A stretch of 58,215 bases of DNA from a virus. The stretch is from the IMG/VR virus record IMGVR_UViG_3300042869_000303, positions 1 to 58,215 of that record; one strand, written 5' to 3'. Within the stretch, counting starts at the first letter, position 1. The number at the start of each line of letters is the position of its first letter. Both the position numbers and the translations under genes were made by a program. Positions 8,242-17,882 of this stretch are shown here, one piece after another. The notes below the pieces were generated by a model. That model did not search any database and was not told the DNA's origin. It saw nothing but the letters and a program-made list of their open reading frames with translations.

Positions 8242-9660
8242 ATGGCAAGTGCATTATTAAGTAGCCCTACCTTTGCGCTGCAACCGGCAGCAGAACAGGT
8301 GGCGTTACAAACAAATTACATCACCAACTTCAACTTCTTGAATCAGTATCTCCCTGATACTTATGAGAAAGAATTTGAGCGTTATGGTAATCGTACTGTA
8401 GCTTCCTTCCTACGTATGGTTGGAGCAGAACTTCCTTCTAACTCTGACCAAGTAAAGTGGGCAGAACAAGGTCGTTTACACATCAAATACACAAGTGTAA
8501 CATCAGGAGCTGCTATTAACTCAGCTACTGCAACACTTACCGTTGCTGATACAGGAGTAACATACATCGCTGTTCGTGTAGGACAGACTGTTATGATTCA
8601 GAACAATGCTTCAGGTGTTTTCAACAAAGGAATCGTTACTGCAGTTCCTTCTGCAACAACTTTCACAGTAGCTTACTACGAGACTGCAGGTCAGTCTTTC
8701 GCTGTATCTACTGCTTGTACAGTATTCATTTACGGTTCTGAGTTTAAAAAAGGTACTAACGGAATGGTTGGTTCTTTGGAAGCAGAAGATAGTTTCTTCT
8801 CAAACTCTCCAATCATCATCAAAGACAAGTATGCTGTTAATGGTTCTGACATGGCTCAAATTGGTTGGGTTGAGGTTACTACCGAGAATGGCGCTACAGG
8901 GTACTTATGGTACTTGAAGTCTGAGCATGAGACTCGTCTTCGTTTTGAAGATTACTTGGAAACCGCAATGATTGAAGCTGTTCCTGCTGCTGCAAGTTCA
9001 GGAGCATTGGCTGCAGGCTTTAAGGGTTCTGAAGGTATTTTCTACGTTGTTAATGACCGTGGTAACGTTTGGGGTGGTGGTACTCCTACATCGTTGAGCG
9101 ATTGGGATTCTATCGTTTCTCGCTTGGACAAGCAAGGTGCTATCGAAGAGAACGTTGTATTTGTAAACCGTGGTTTGAGCTTTGACATAGATAATATGTT
9201 GGCTACATTGAACGGTTACACTTCAGGCGGTGTTGCTCAGTCTGCATCTTTTGGTTTGTTCGACAATGACATCAACATGGCGTTGAACTTGGGCTTCACA
9301 GGTTTCCGTAGAGGTTACGATTTCTACAAGTCTGATTGGAAGTACTTGAACGACCCAACCATGCGTGGTGGTCTTAGTACTACTGCTGCTACTGCAACAG
9401 GTACTATTACCGGTTTGCTTGTTCCTGCAGGTTCTACCTCTGTGTATGACCAAATCATGGGCAAGAATGCTAAGCGTCCTTTCTTACACGTTCGCTATCG
9501 TGCTTCTGAAGCCGAAGACAGACGTTACAAGACTTGGATTACAGGTTCTGCCGGTGGTGCTCAAACAAGTGACTTGGATGCAATGGAGGTTAACTTCCTT
9601 TCTGAGCGTTGCGTATGTACGCTTGGTGCAAACAACTTCTTGTTGTTCCGTTATGGATAA
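8242..9660 (+). CDS. Major capsid protein
   Basis: The 472-residue product is placed directly after the scaffold candidate and before a strong terminator, and its codon use looks uniform, as expected for the most abundant virion protein. The N-terminal segment (LNQYLPDTYEKEFERYGNRTVASFL) resembles the N-arm/E-loop entrance of HK97-fold capsid proteins. A Thr/Ala/Val-rich insertion (about 85-170, VGQTVMIQNNASGVFNKG) looks like a small beta domain projecting from the shell. The C-terminal half contains NDRGNVWGGG and GFTGFRRGYDFY, probably P- and A-domain. Identity is inferred from context, size and composition. Confidence 0.85.
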   Translation: MASALLSSPTFALQPAAEQVALQTNYITNFNFLNQYLPDTYEKEFERYGNRTVASFLRMVGAELPSNSDQVKWAEQGRLHIKYTSVTSGAAINSATATLTVADTGVTYIAVRVGQTVMIQNNASGVFNKGIVTAVPSATTFTVAYYETAGQSFAVSTACTVFIYGSEFKKGTNGMVGSLEAEDSFFSNSPIIIKDKYAVNGSDMAQIGWVEVTTENGATGYLWYLKSEHETRLRFEDYLETAMIEAVPAAASSGALAAGFKGSEGIFYVVNDRGNVWGGGTPTSLSDWDSIVSRLDKQGAIEENVVFVNRGLSFDIDNMLATLNGYTSGGVAQSASFGLFDNDINMALNLGFTGFRRGYDFYKSDWKYLNDPTMRGGLSTTAATATGTITGLLVPAGSTSVYDQIMGKNAKRPFLHVRYRASEAEDRRYKTWITGSAGGAQTSDLDAMEVNFLSERCVCTLGANNFLLFRYG

Positions 9661-9676
9661 TTGAAGTAACAATATA

Positions 9677-9705
9677 GAGAGTGTCTTTAATGGCACTCTC
9701 TTTTT
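9677..9705 (+). terminator. Intrinsic terminator after the major capsid gene
   Basis: A 9-base-pair stem, GAGAGTGTC against GGCACTCTC (one G-U pair), with a six-base loop, is followed by TTTTT. It is 16 bases downstream of the capsid stop codon and would separate capsid transcription from the next gene. Confidence 0.85.
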
Positions 9706-9735
9706 ATATTTTTAAATCAAATCAAATTTTATAAA

Positions 9736-10500
9736 ATGGCAAACGAAAAAGCAAAAGCTGTTAAAACAGTTACGCCTTCTAACAAAGTTTACAGACTTTT
9801 AAATGGCGCTCCGTTATCTTACGTGTTACCATCGAGAAACCATCCTAGGTTCCCCTTGCTTTGGTATGACGAAGTAAATAACATTAACAGACCTCTCAGG
9901 TATTCAGTAAATCAACAGTCTCCATTTGAAGACGAGCAAGACGGGAACGCAATTGTAGAGCCTATCATCTTTGACGATGGATTCCTTTCTGTTCCTAAGA
10001 CCAATCCTGTCCTTCAGTTATTCTTACACTATCATCCTTTTAATGGCACCATCTTTACAGAGGTTGACAAAGAGAAAGATGCTGCTGCAGAACTAGAGGA
10101 CTTGAATTATGAAGCTGATGCATTGATTGAGGCTCGTCAACTAGGTATTGAGCAAATAGAAACTCTTACGAGAGTAATGTTTGGCAAAGATCCTTCATTG
10201 ACAACAACATCGGAATTAAGACGAGACATTTTGGTTTTCGCTAAAAGAGAGCCAAAAGAGTTTTTGAACATATTAAACGATCCGGACCTTAAGTTTCAAG
10301 CAAAAATCCATTTGTTTTTTGAACAAAAGTTATTAGTTTTGCGTAACGGTGACAAGGAAGTGTGGTTTAACACAGCAACGAATAAAAAGAAGATGCTGTC
10401 TGTTCCTTTTGGCGAAGAGCCATATGATACGGTATCGTATTTTCTGAAGAGTGATGAAGGCATTGATGCTCTTAAAATGTTAGAAACAATTTTGACATAG
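9736..10500 (+). CDS. Hypothetical head protein, 254 aa
   Basis: The product is not recognised. It has a basic N-terminus (ANEKAKAVKTVTPSNKVYRL), a central region with many aromatic residues, and a helical C-terminal half. It stands alone between two terminators, directly after the major capsid gene, so it is probably a virion protein such as a head decoration or capsid-auxiliary protein. The start follows another AAATCAAATCAA leader about 12 bases upstream. No enzymatic motif is visible. Confidence 0.6.
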   Translation: MANEKAKAVKTVTPSNKVYRLLNGAPLSYVLPSRNHPRFPLLWYDEVNNINRPLRYSVNQQSPFEDEQDGNAIVEPIIFDDGFLSVPKTNPVLQLFLHYHPFNGTIFTEVDKEKDAAAELEDLNYEADALIEARQLGIEQIETLTRVMFGKDPSLTTTSELRRDILVFAKREPKEFLNILNDPDLKFQAKIHLFFEQKLLVLRNGDKEVWFNTATNKKKMLSVPFGEEPYDTVSYFLKSDEGIDALKMLETILT

Positions 10501-10521
10501 TTTTTTTGGATTTATGGTTAG

Positions 10522-10553
10522 GAGGGGGCACTTAATTGTGCCCTCTTTTTTTT
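10522..10553 (+). terminator. Intrinsic terminator
   Basis: GAGGGGGCAC and GTGCCCTC pair around a TTAATT loop and run into eight T residues. It is placed 21 bases after the 254-residue gene and directly before the TATATTTG promoter of the next operon, so transcription is reset here. Confidence 0.85.
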
Positions 10554-10554
10554 G

Positions 10555-10562
10555 TATATTTG
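10555..10562 (+). promoter_or_regulatory. Bacteroidota-type -7 promoter for the tail operon
   Basis: TATATTTG matches the TAnnTTTG consensus and begins directly after the terminator T-tract, 15 bases before the next ATG. The transcript leader would be only a few bases long. No -33 TTTG at the usual 19-21-base spacing is evident, since that region is the terminator stem. Confidence 0.6.
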
Positions 10563-10577
10563 TAAAAAAATCGATAA

Positions 10578-11552
10578 ATGATAAATGAAGTAAGAAATTC
10601 AGTATTAGCCATACTTAATAAAAATAATTATGGTTATGTGTCTCCGTCTGACTTCAATTTGATGGCGGCTAACGCTCAGATGGAAATTTACGAGTCGTAT
10701 TTTACCACATACAATAAGACTACAAACGCTGAGAATATGCGCTCTTCAGGCTCTGATTATGCTGATGTAAAGAAACCATTGTCTGAGGTGCTAGAGGGAT
10801 TTTTAATGAGCGATTTTATTATACCAAAATTTACACCTGCAAGCATTACAACCAATAATTTTTACTACCCATCTATTACTACTGTAGGCAACACTTCGTA
10901 TATGATTAACAGGGTGATTGCTTATACAAATCAATTGGCTTCAGGTGTAAACGATACGTTGCAGGCATTTTCGCTTATTGATACGACTGCAACATTTATT
11001 GCCGATGGGGTGTCTGCAGGAGACATTGTAGTAAATTCAACCACATTCAAGTCGTCTACTGTTATTGCTGTTGTTTCTGAAACAGAATTAAGTCTTAATG
11101 ATGACATATTTTTAGATGTGGCAACAGACGAAGAATATTATATATACTCGGCATCTAGTTATGCAGAGGCTGAAAAGGTGTCGAATAGCAATATATTGAT
11201 GCTTTTAAATTCTATTCATACGGCGCCGTCTTTAATATACCCGGCGTACACAAACATAGGAGACCTGATGACTTTATATCCTGCAACAATAAAAGGATAT
11301 GGTGCTGTAAGAACAGATTACTTTAGGCATCCAAAAGTTCCAAAGTGGACATACCAATCTTTAACCGGTGGTGAGCCTGTGTTTGACCAATCACAATTAG
11401 ACTACCAAGACTTTGAGCTTCCTCCTGAAGATGCTTTTAAATTGGTTTCAAAAATTCTTCAATATTGTGGTATCATCATACGTGAGGCTGAAGTGGCTCA
11501 ATTTGGTATGACTCAAGAACAACAAGCGGTAGCTACATTTGGTGTCCAATAA
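10578..11552 (+). CDS. Head-tail connector/ring protein candidate with inserted beta domain
   Basis: The 324-residue product opens the tail operon. Its N-terminal ~90 residues are helical, as in head-tail adaptor proteins. Residues 135-182 form a small beta-rich insertion (ATFIADGVSAGDIVVN, then SETELSLNDDIF) that recurs in the 161-residue virion protein at 52538. The C-terminal part resumes with Tyr/Pro-rich segments and a helix (DAFKLVSKILQYCGIIIREAE). The position between capsid genes and the tail-tube-like gene suggests a connector ring. No diagnostic motif confirms it. Confidence 0.6.
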   Translation: MINEVRNSVLAILNKNNYGYVSPSDFNLMAANAQMEIYESYFTTYNKTTNAENMRSSGSDYADVKKPLSEVLEGFLMSDFIIPKFTPASITTNNFYYPSITTVGNTSYMINRVIAYTNQLASGVNDTLQAFSLIDTTATFIADGVSAGDIVVNSTTFKSSTVIAVVSETELSLNDDIFLDVATDEEYYIYSASSYAEAEKVSNSNILMLLNSIHTAPSLIYPAYTNIGDLMTLYPATIKGYGAVRTDYFRHPKVPKWTYQSLTGGEPVFDQSQLDYQDFELPPEDAFKLVSKILQYCGIIIREAEVAQFGMTQEQQAVATFGVQ

Positions 11553-11570
11553 TAATAAAAAAAACGAGAA

Positions 11571-12494
11571 ATGGCATATTTATCTCAATATGAATACTAC
11601 AACAATAATGGCAATCCTCCCGAAGATGTAAATTGGGGTTCGTATCAGTACGTTAGCCTTCAGGATATTGTAAACAATTTCCTCTTGATGTATTCAGGCA
11701 ACCATTCGTTGGTGAATAACGAGGAGCGATATAAGGTTTTGTTTCATGCTAAGCGTGCAATACAAGAGTTGAACTACGATGCTTTTAAGGAGATAAAGGT
11801 ATTGGAGCTTACGGTGCCTAGTTCATTGATATACGTCTTGCCGTCTGACTTTGTAAATTGGGTTAGGATCTCATTGTATAAAGATGGGTGGCTTAGACCA
11901 CTTACAGAAAATATTCAAACGCTATCGTCTAAGGCATATTTGCAAGACAATACAGGAAGGATATTATTTGACCAAGATGGGAAGATACTAGAGCCTCAGT
12001 ACTCATCTATTGATTACGATAGATTAGCTAAAACAAAAAAGAGCATTTACCTAAACAAGCACAATAAATTTGACGGTCAGTCAGGATGGAATATAGACGG
12101 TAATTGGTATTTTGAGTATGGAGTAGGTACTCCATTTGGATTGAATACAGAGACGGCTAATTTTAACCCTACGTTCAATATTGACAAGAAGAGAGGAGTG
12201 ATAAACTTTGACTCATCAATGTCAGAAGAGCTTTGCATTCTTGAATATATTTCAGATGGCATGGAGGGTGGAGATGCGTCCTTGGTTACGGTGAACAAGT
12301 TGTTTGAGCAGTATATTTACGCTGCAATTAAATTTGAGATATTGAACTCTAAGTTTGGGGTTCAGGAATACATTGTCAATCGTGCTAGAAAGGAAAGGAA
12401 GGCATTGTTAAATAATGCCAAAATCAGAATCAGCAACATTCATCCCGGAAGACTCTTAATGAACTTAAGAGGAATGGACAAGATACTTAAATAA
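11571..12494 (+). CDS. Tail tubular/adaptor protein (P22 gp4- or T7 gp11-like position)
   Basis: The 307-residue protein has an N-terminal segment VSLQDIVNNFLLMY, then LFHAKRAIQELNYDAFKEIK and VLPSDFVNWVRISLY. This order of an amphipathic helix, a helix ending in RAIQELNYD and a PSDFV strand is, as I recall, the pattern of tail tubular proteins of crAss-like and related short-tailed phages, which seat on the portal. It lies directly before the giant muzzle-like gene, with one base between them, in keeping with tail assembly order. The identification is family recollection plus context. Confidence 0.7.
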   Translation: MAYLSQYEYYNNNGNPPEDVNWGSYQYVSLQDIVNNFLLMYSGNHSLVNNEERYKVLFHAKRAIQELNYDAFKEIKVLELTVPSSLIYVLPSDFVNWVRISLYKDGWLRPLTENIQTLSSKAYLQDNTGRILFDQDGKILEPQYSSIDYDRLAKTKKSIYLNKHNKFDGQSGWNIDGNWYFEYGVGTPFGLNTETANFNPTFNIDKKRGVINFDSSMSEELCILEYISDGMEGGDASLVTVNKLFEQYIYAAIKFEILNSKFGVQEYIVNRARKERKALLNNAKIRISNIHPGRLLMNLRGMDKILK

Positions 12495-12495
12495 T

Positions 12496-15400
12496 ATGAC
12501 AAAGATTTCAAGAACGTTTATATCAGGAAGGATGAACAAGTTGGTAGATGAGCGTCTACTTCCTGAAACTGAATATATTGACGGTATGAACATTAGAATG
12601 GGTTCTACCGAGAAGTCAGAGATGGGTGTTATAGAGAATACCAAGGGGAATCTTCCTCTTACTTCTTTGAGGTATATAGATGGAACTGAATTAAGTACAA
12701 GTGCTAGGTGTATTGGTGCCATTGAGGACAGTGCTAATGAGACTTTGTATTGGTTTGTGCATGACGACAACTTCTCTCTTGGGGCTACAGGTGTACTTGA
12801 TCTTATTGTTTCTTTCAATATTTTGACGAACATACTAACGTATCACGTTATTAGTATAGATGATGGGAGTGGAGTTAGTAGCACATTGAATTTTAATAGC
12901 AAGTACCTGATTACGGGCGTTAATATCATAAACAATTTATTGTTTTTTACAGATGGCTACAATCAGCCTAGGTGTATAAATACAACAAGGAACTATCCAA
13001 ACCCTGTTTCTTTTATCGATAGTATTTCTGCTGAAGAGCTATTAGTTATAAAGAGACCACCCGTAGAGTCTCCGGTAGTACAGCCGATTGTAACAAGCGG
13101 ACAGCAAAACTTTATGGACACAAGGTTTATATCTTTTGCCTATAGGTATCGGTACATTGACGGGGAGTATTCTGCTACATCACAGTGGTCTCAAATATCA
13201 TTTGTGCCAAACCCTTTTAGCTTTAGCCTAAACAGCATGCTGAACGAGGGTATGGTTAACTTCTGCAACACAGCAATTGTGAACTATAATACAGGAAGCT
13301 CACTTGTTGTTGGTATTGATTTACTGTTTAAAGAATCTGCAAGTAACATTGTAAAAGTTATAGAGAAGCTTGACAAGGCAGACTTGGGTCTTGCAGACGA
13401 TACTGTCTATCAGTTCACTTTTAGCAATAGCAAGATATTTACCATTTTGGGAACTAACGAGGTTCTTAGACTTTACGATAACGTTCCAAGGTTAGCAGTG
13501 GCGCAGACCATCATGGGCAACAGGCTCATGTATGGCAATTATCAGGAGGGTTATGACCTTATTGACAAGAACGGCAACCCTGTAAAGTTTGAATATACCA
13601 CAAGTCTTATTTCTGAGACGATTGGGCAGTCTGACGTTGACACGAGCTTTTCTACCGGGTCTTACGATATTGACACACCTGAGAGCATTCCTAACTCTGT
13701 GATAAGTATTGACCTAACAGGATTCTCTTTGGTAGCAGGTGCAGCCATTTCTGTTGAGATGAGTATTGCTCACGAATCATTTTCGGGAGACTTACCATTT
13801 CCTGCTGAAACCACGGATAATATCTCAATAGACTTTTCGTTCTTCTTGACTCAGAACTACAGCTCTGTATACCAAATGGCAACGAGTCCTGAGTTTCAGT
13901 CTGCTGTTGGTACTACTTTGAATATAAAGCCTGTCTACTCGGCTGTACCCGGTACAGAAACGTCTTGTGACGGCATAACGTTTACAGACTTGATAAACTG
14001 TGTTCTACCAAACAACCTAGACGCTTTGCAGAAGTTTAGAAGCGGTGTGGATAGCGTTAATACTCCTGTCTCAATCATAACCTCACCGGCAAGCTCTGTT
14101 ATACAGTTTCAGTTGATTGCAATGAATTATGTTAATAACACTGTTACTCCTACTCAAAATGTTTTCGAGTACTACTCATTCACGTTTGCAAATGCTACGT
14201 TCCAAGAGATAGCAAACCCTCAAAGCTTACACAGCAATAGAGGGTATGAGATTGGTATTGTGTACATGGACATGTACAACAGGTCTACAACTGCATTAGT
14301 TAGCCCTAATAATACTGAGCATATACCATGTGGATTTTCTCCAAATAAAAATGGTATACGTGTAACAATCCCTTTTACTCAAGTTGCTCCGGCTTGGGCT
14401 ACTCGTTATAAGTTTGTTATAAAGCCTGACGCTGAGAAGTATGAGATTATTTACAGCAACTTATTCTTTACAGACGAGAATACAAATGAGGTTTGGTTTT
14501 ACTTAGAAGGAGAAAACGCAAGAAAAGTAGAGATAGGAGATAGGTATATAGTGAAGGCTGATACAAGCGGTCCTCTTCTAAATTGTGCATACGCTACAGT
14601 TCTTGACAAGGCTGTGCAGGCTGCCGACTTTATTACTCCAATAGAGGACGTTACGATACCTGCAGGTGTCTACATGAAGATGAATCCAAACAGCTTTTCT
14701 GCTGTCGTAGACCCTAACTCAACCGTTGCTCCCGGGGGTAAACAAGCTTGTGCTCCCAAGGGAGGTAATTACAGCTATTTAGCTTACCCAATGAATAAAT
14801 TCAATACTGTAACAGGGCTGTACGAAGATTATACTGTACCTGCAGGTAGTAGAATAAAACTTTATATCGAGTGGTCTCGTGCAGGAGTAGGTGGGTCTTG
14901 TGAACAAAGGGGATATGTTTTAGAGCAAAATTACGTTTCTTCTGCTGATTATGACAATATGTATGATTGGTTTATTGGCGAAAATATAGAAAGTTCTTTG
15001 GATAATGGCACATCAACAGATGGAATAACTAGCGTAGAATTTATTCCAACTATTGGTCCTGTAGCCCCTTATTACAACTTTGACATTGTGTATCTAAGGT
15101 TTAATAGGAATCTAGCGACACTGCAATTAACGCTAGAAATGTCTACGGGTAAAAGCTGTACAGGGGGTCAACCAAATAGGAGGAAGTATTGTGTGTATGC
15201 TGACATAGAGGTGTTTCGTGCTCTTGATACAATAATCTTTGAGACTGAACCGTTAGACGCATCTCCTGACATCTTCTTTGAGAACAACTTATCATTTTCT
15301 ATTGATGCTGACGGAAACCACTCAGGAAATGTACAAGACCAAGATATTGCAACTAATACACCTGCGATTGTAGATACCATGTTCTTCAATTGCTTTTCTT

Positions 15401-16911
15401 TTGGTAATGGTGCCGAGAGCTATAAAATAAGAGACTCCTTAATTGGAAGAGAGTTTACCCTTGGTGAAAGAGTTACAGCAGTTTCTGCACAAGACTATAA
15501 GAAAGCAAATAGGTTTGCAGATATTACTTACAGTGGGATATACAATGCTGAGTCTAACGTAAACAAGCTGAATGAGTTTAACTTAGGGGTGCTTAACTAT
15601 AAAACGCTAGAGACTTCTTTTGGTCCTATTTATATATTGGATGGAAGGGAGACTGACGTTCTTGTTTTGCAAGAGGACAAAATATCTTATGTGCTTGAAA
15701 GCAAGAATTTGTTGTCATCCTCTGCCGGAGGTGGAGCAATTGCGTCTATTCCTGAAGTGTTGGGCACTCAGATTGCTCGTACTGAAAAGTATGGCATTAG
15801 CTTTAATCCTGAGAGCTATGTTCAATGGGGCTTCAATAGATTCTTTACTGATGTAAAGCGTGGTGTAGTCCTTCAGTTGATGGGTGACTCATACTCAAAC
15901 GACCAACTAAAAATTGTTTCAGACAGTGGGATGAGAACTTGGTTTAGAGATGAGTTTAATGCATCTTTCAGCACTCAGAAGCTTGGAGGATTTGACCCGT
16001 ACATGAACGAGTATGTCTTGTCAACAAATGACATTACTTTACCTGACGAGTTGAAGTGTGTTGATTGTGGTATCTTGAAAACCTTTACACTTTCAACACT
16101 TGAGGGAGAGACAGGAGAGTTTAGTTATTGCGTTGACTTGGGTCCACTTGTTGGAAATTCTTCTGTGTATTGGACTGTAAACAGCATAAGCGTAGATGGT
16201 GAGTTTAATGTAGATGTAATTTATGATGGCACCACAATAAGTTCAGGACCTGAAACAACATCAGGCTCATTAACTTTTGAGAAAGATAGTATTTCTGTTC
16301 AATCTGCAAGTATAGTAATAACCTATACAGGTGATATGTCATTGACATTTCTTGCAGACTGCTGTAATGCTGAGGAGCTGACAATTATTGAAGTTGTTTT
16401 GACTAGCAATTCAGATTTAGGTCAAAGCATACATACGGAGTTCAGATATACAAGCGGTACATTTATTGGTCCACTTCAATCTTCATTGGTTACGTTTGCT
16501 ACAGGAACGTCTCCAATCGTTTCAAGATACAACTCAATTACGGGGTCTGTGGGTACGGGGTCTTTTCCTCCCGAGGGAAGTACTATGACCTTGCAGACAA
16601 ACCAAATAGTTCCTGATACGTTTGTGTTCAATCCTTCTAGCGACAAGTTTAAGTATGCAAGGACAAATACATTGTACCCGAACACTACTGTGGGCATAAA
16701 TAATTTGCTATCGGTAGCAAGTACTGCAACACCAATTACAGGGGTTGCTCCAACTTATAGCGCATCGTTTACGGTTCCTCTTTCAGTTGATGGTAATAAG
16801 CTATATTTGATTTGGGACTTCAGAGAAGCCACTTCAGTTGAATTGTGTTATACGCCTGCAGAAACCGTAGACCCACAAAAAGATGTTTGCTGTAATTGCG
16901 TTGGAACTTAA
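12496..16911 (+). CDS. Muzzle/tail-stabilisation-like protein, 1471 aa
   Basis: The N-terminus (FISGRMNKLVDERLLPETEY, then IDGMNIRMGSTEKSEMG and NTKGNLPL) resembles, from memory, the start of the tail stabilisation or muzzle proteins of crAss-like phages, which cap the tail tube. The remaining ~1400 residues are beta-rich and Asn/Ser/Thr-rich with no enzyme motif, consistent with a beta-propeller or nozzle-like trunk. Cysteine pairs cluster towards the C-terminus (CVDCG, ADCCN, CCNCVGT), possibly for disulphides or metal. Only one base separates it from the upstream tubular protein, and 17 bases from the next true start at 16929. Confidence 0.72.
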   Translation: MTKISRTFISGRMNKLVDERLLPETEYIDGMNIRMGSTEKSEMGVIENTKGNLPLTSLRYIDGTELSTSARCIGAIEDSANETLYWFVHDDNFSLGATGVLDLIVSFNILTNILTYHVISIDDGSGVSSTLNFNSKYLITGVNIINNLLFFTDGYNQPRCINTTRNYPNPVSFIDSISAEELLVIKRPPVESPVVQPIVTSGQQNFMDTRFISFAYRYRYIDGEYSATSQWSQISFVPNPFSFSLNSMLNEGMVNFCNTAIVNYNTGSSLVVGIDLLFKESASNIVKVIEKLDKADLGLADDTVYQFTFSNSKIFTILGTNEVLRLYDNVPRLAVAQTIMGNRLMYGNYQEGYDLIDKNGNPVKFEYTTSLISETIGQSDVDTSFSTGSYDIDTPESIPNSVISIDLTGFSLVAGAAISVEMSIAHESFSGDLPFPAETTDNISIDFSFFLTQNYSSVYQMATSPEFQSAVGTTLNIKPVYSAVPGTETSCDGITFTDLINCVLPNNLDALQKFRSGVDSVNTPVSIITSPASSVIQFQLIAMNYVNNTVTPTQNVFEYYSFTFANATFQEIANPQSLHSNRGYEIGIVYMDMYNRSTTALVSPNNTEHIPCGFSPNKNGIRVTIPFTQVAPAWATRYKFVIKPDAEKYEIIYSNLFFTDENTNEVWFYLEGENARKVEIGDRYIVKADTSGPLLNCAYATVLDKAVQAADFITPIEDVTIPAGVYMKMNPNSFSAVVDPNSTVAPGGKQACAPKGGNYSYLAYPMNKFNTVTGLYEDYTVPAGSRIKLYIEWSRAGVGGSCEQRGYVLEQNYVSSADYDNMYDWFIGENIESSLDNGTSTDGITSVEFIPTIGPVAPYYNFDIVYLRFNRNLATLQLTLEMSTGKSCTGGQPNRRKYCVYADIEVFRALDTIIFETEPLDASPDIFFENNLSFSIDADGNHSGNVQDQDIATNTPAIVDTMFFNCFSFGNGAESYKIRDSLIGREFTLGERVTAVSAQDYKKANRFADITYSGIYNAESNVNKLNEFNLGVLNYKTLETSFGPIYILDGRETDVLVLQEDKISYVLESKNLLSSSAGGGAIASIPEVLGTQIARTEKYGISFNPESYVQWGFNRFFTDVKRGVVLQLMGDSYSNDQLKIVSDSGMRTWFRDEFNASFSTQKLGGFDPYMNEYVLSTNDITLPDELKCVDCGILKTFTLSTLEGETGEFSYCVDLGPLVGNSSVYWTVNSISVDGEFNVDVIYDGTTISSGPETTSGSLTFEKDSISVQSASIVITYTGDMSLTFLADCCNAEELTIIEVVLTSNSDLGQSIHTEFRYTSGTFIGPLQSSLVTFATGTSPIVSRYNSITGSVGTGSFPPEGSTMTLQTNQIVPDTFVFNPSSDKFKYARTNTLYPNTTVGINNLLSVASTATPITGVAPTYSASFTVPLSVDGNKLYLIWDFREATSVELCYTPAETVDPQKDVCCNCVGT

Positions 16912-16928
16912 TTTATAAAAAAAATAGT

Positions 16929-17864
16929 ATGTCAACACCTACATCATGTTACTTAGATGCTCCTAGCCTCGGCTCGGCTACTAAAATATTTACGGATAGC
17001 AACCTAACGATATGTGCGGCTGATGGGTTTTACTCTGACGGAGTGATAACAAGGCAGTTGCTTGGATGCGTTTTACTTCCTGAACAACCTTGCCCGTCAT
17101 GCGCTTTGTCCTGCGAGGGTGGTATTACTTACGACTCAACATCGGGCTTGACAGGAGTTTATCTAGTAAACCTTGACACGGGAAGTACTTTTGCTGATGT
17201 TGGAGCGATTATCGTAAAGTTCACAGGAACTACGTTTCCTAGTGGTATAAGTGTTTTGTTTAACGGTAATGTTTATAACAAGTTAAGTTCTGAGACGTTT
17301 GGTTATTTAGCAGGAGCACCGGGATTGACTACCTACGTTGGCGATGTTGCTACAGATAGTGGGTTAGTAGCAGGTAGCCCATACACAGCATTGAATGAAT
17401 ATGAGTTTGATGGTGCTACATATGTGCTTACGGGAGATACTCAAAGTTTTACAATTGTTCCAACTCAGTTGGATTTAACTGCAGGTAATCCTGACGATAT
17501 GTATATGGTTATACCAAAAACATCTCCCACTCCATACGACTTGAACATTTCAATATTTGCGCCCATCGCAGGGGCAGACTTTGGTTTTGCTGCTTATTGT
17601 CCTGCAGTGCTGCCTTCGTTTTTATGCGAGCCTGCAACAACGGCTGAGGCTGTTTGTGCCTCAGAGGTTATATCACAGGAGCGGTATACAGCAGTTGTTA
17701 ATGGAAATCTTACTGAGCACGGGTTGTACGATTGGGTTTTTTATGACAACTGTGGAGAGTTCCCTTTAGACGATGGGTATTATAGGTCATTACAATGCCC
17801 TCCGGGATTTGATTATTTTATAGCACAGAATGGAGTTATAATATCTTTTGGGACGTGCGCTTAA
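16929..17864 (+). CDS. Cys-containing tail protein, 311 aa
   Basis: An upstream in-frame start at 16896 would overlap the muzzle-like gene; the ATG at 16929 follows an A-rich spacer and is preferred. The product is beta-rich, Gly/Thr/Ser-rich, and has cysteines at its start (PTSCYLDA), in QPCPSCALSCEGG, and at its end (DNCGEFPLDDGYYRSLQCPP). The cysteine-rich style continues from the end of the muzzle-like protein, so the two may interact. It is probably a tail-tip or spike protein, by location. I recognise no family. Confidence 0.6.
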   Translation: MSTPTSCYLDAPSLGSATKIFTDSNLTICAADGFYSDGVITRQLLGCVLLPEQPCPSCALSCEGGITYDSTSGLTGVYLVNLDTGSTFADVGAIIVKFTGTTFPSGISVLFNGNVYNKLSSETFGYLAGAPGLTTYVGDVATDSGLVAGSPYTALNEYEFDGATYVLTGDTQSFTIVPTQLDLTAGNPDDMYMVIPKTSPTPYDLNISIFAPIAGADFGFAAYCPAVLPSFLCEPATTAEAVCASEVISQERYTAVVNGNLTEHGLYDWVFYDNCGEFPLDDGYYRSLQCPPGFDYFIAQNGVIISFGTCA

Positions 17865-17882
17865 TATTTTAAAAAATAAAAA

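Noticed and set aside
9365-9664. 99-residue plus-strand frame inside the major capsid gene
   Set aside because: Leu/Val-rich shadow of the capsid reading frame with no start signals.
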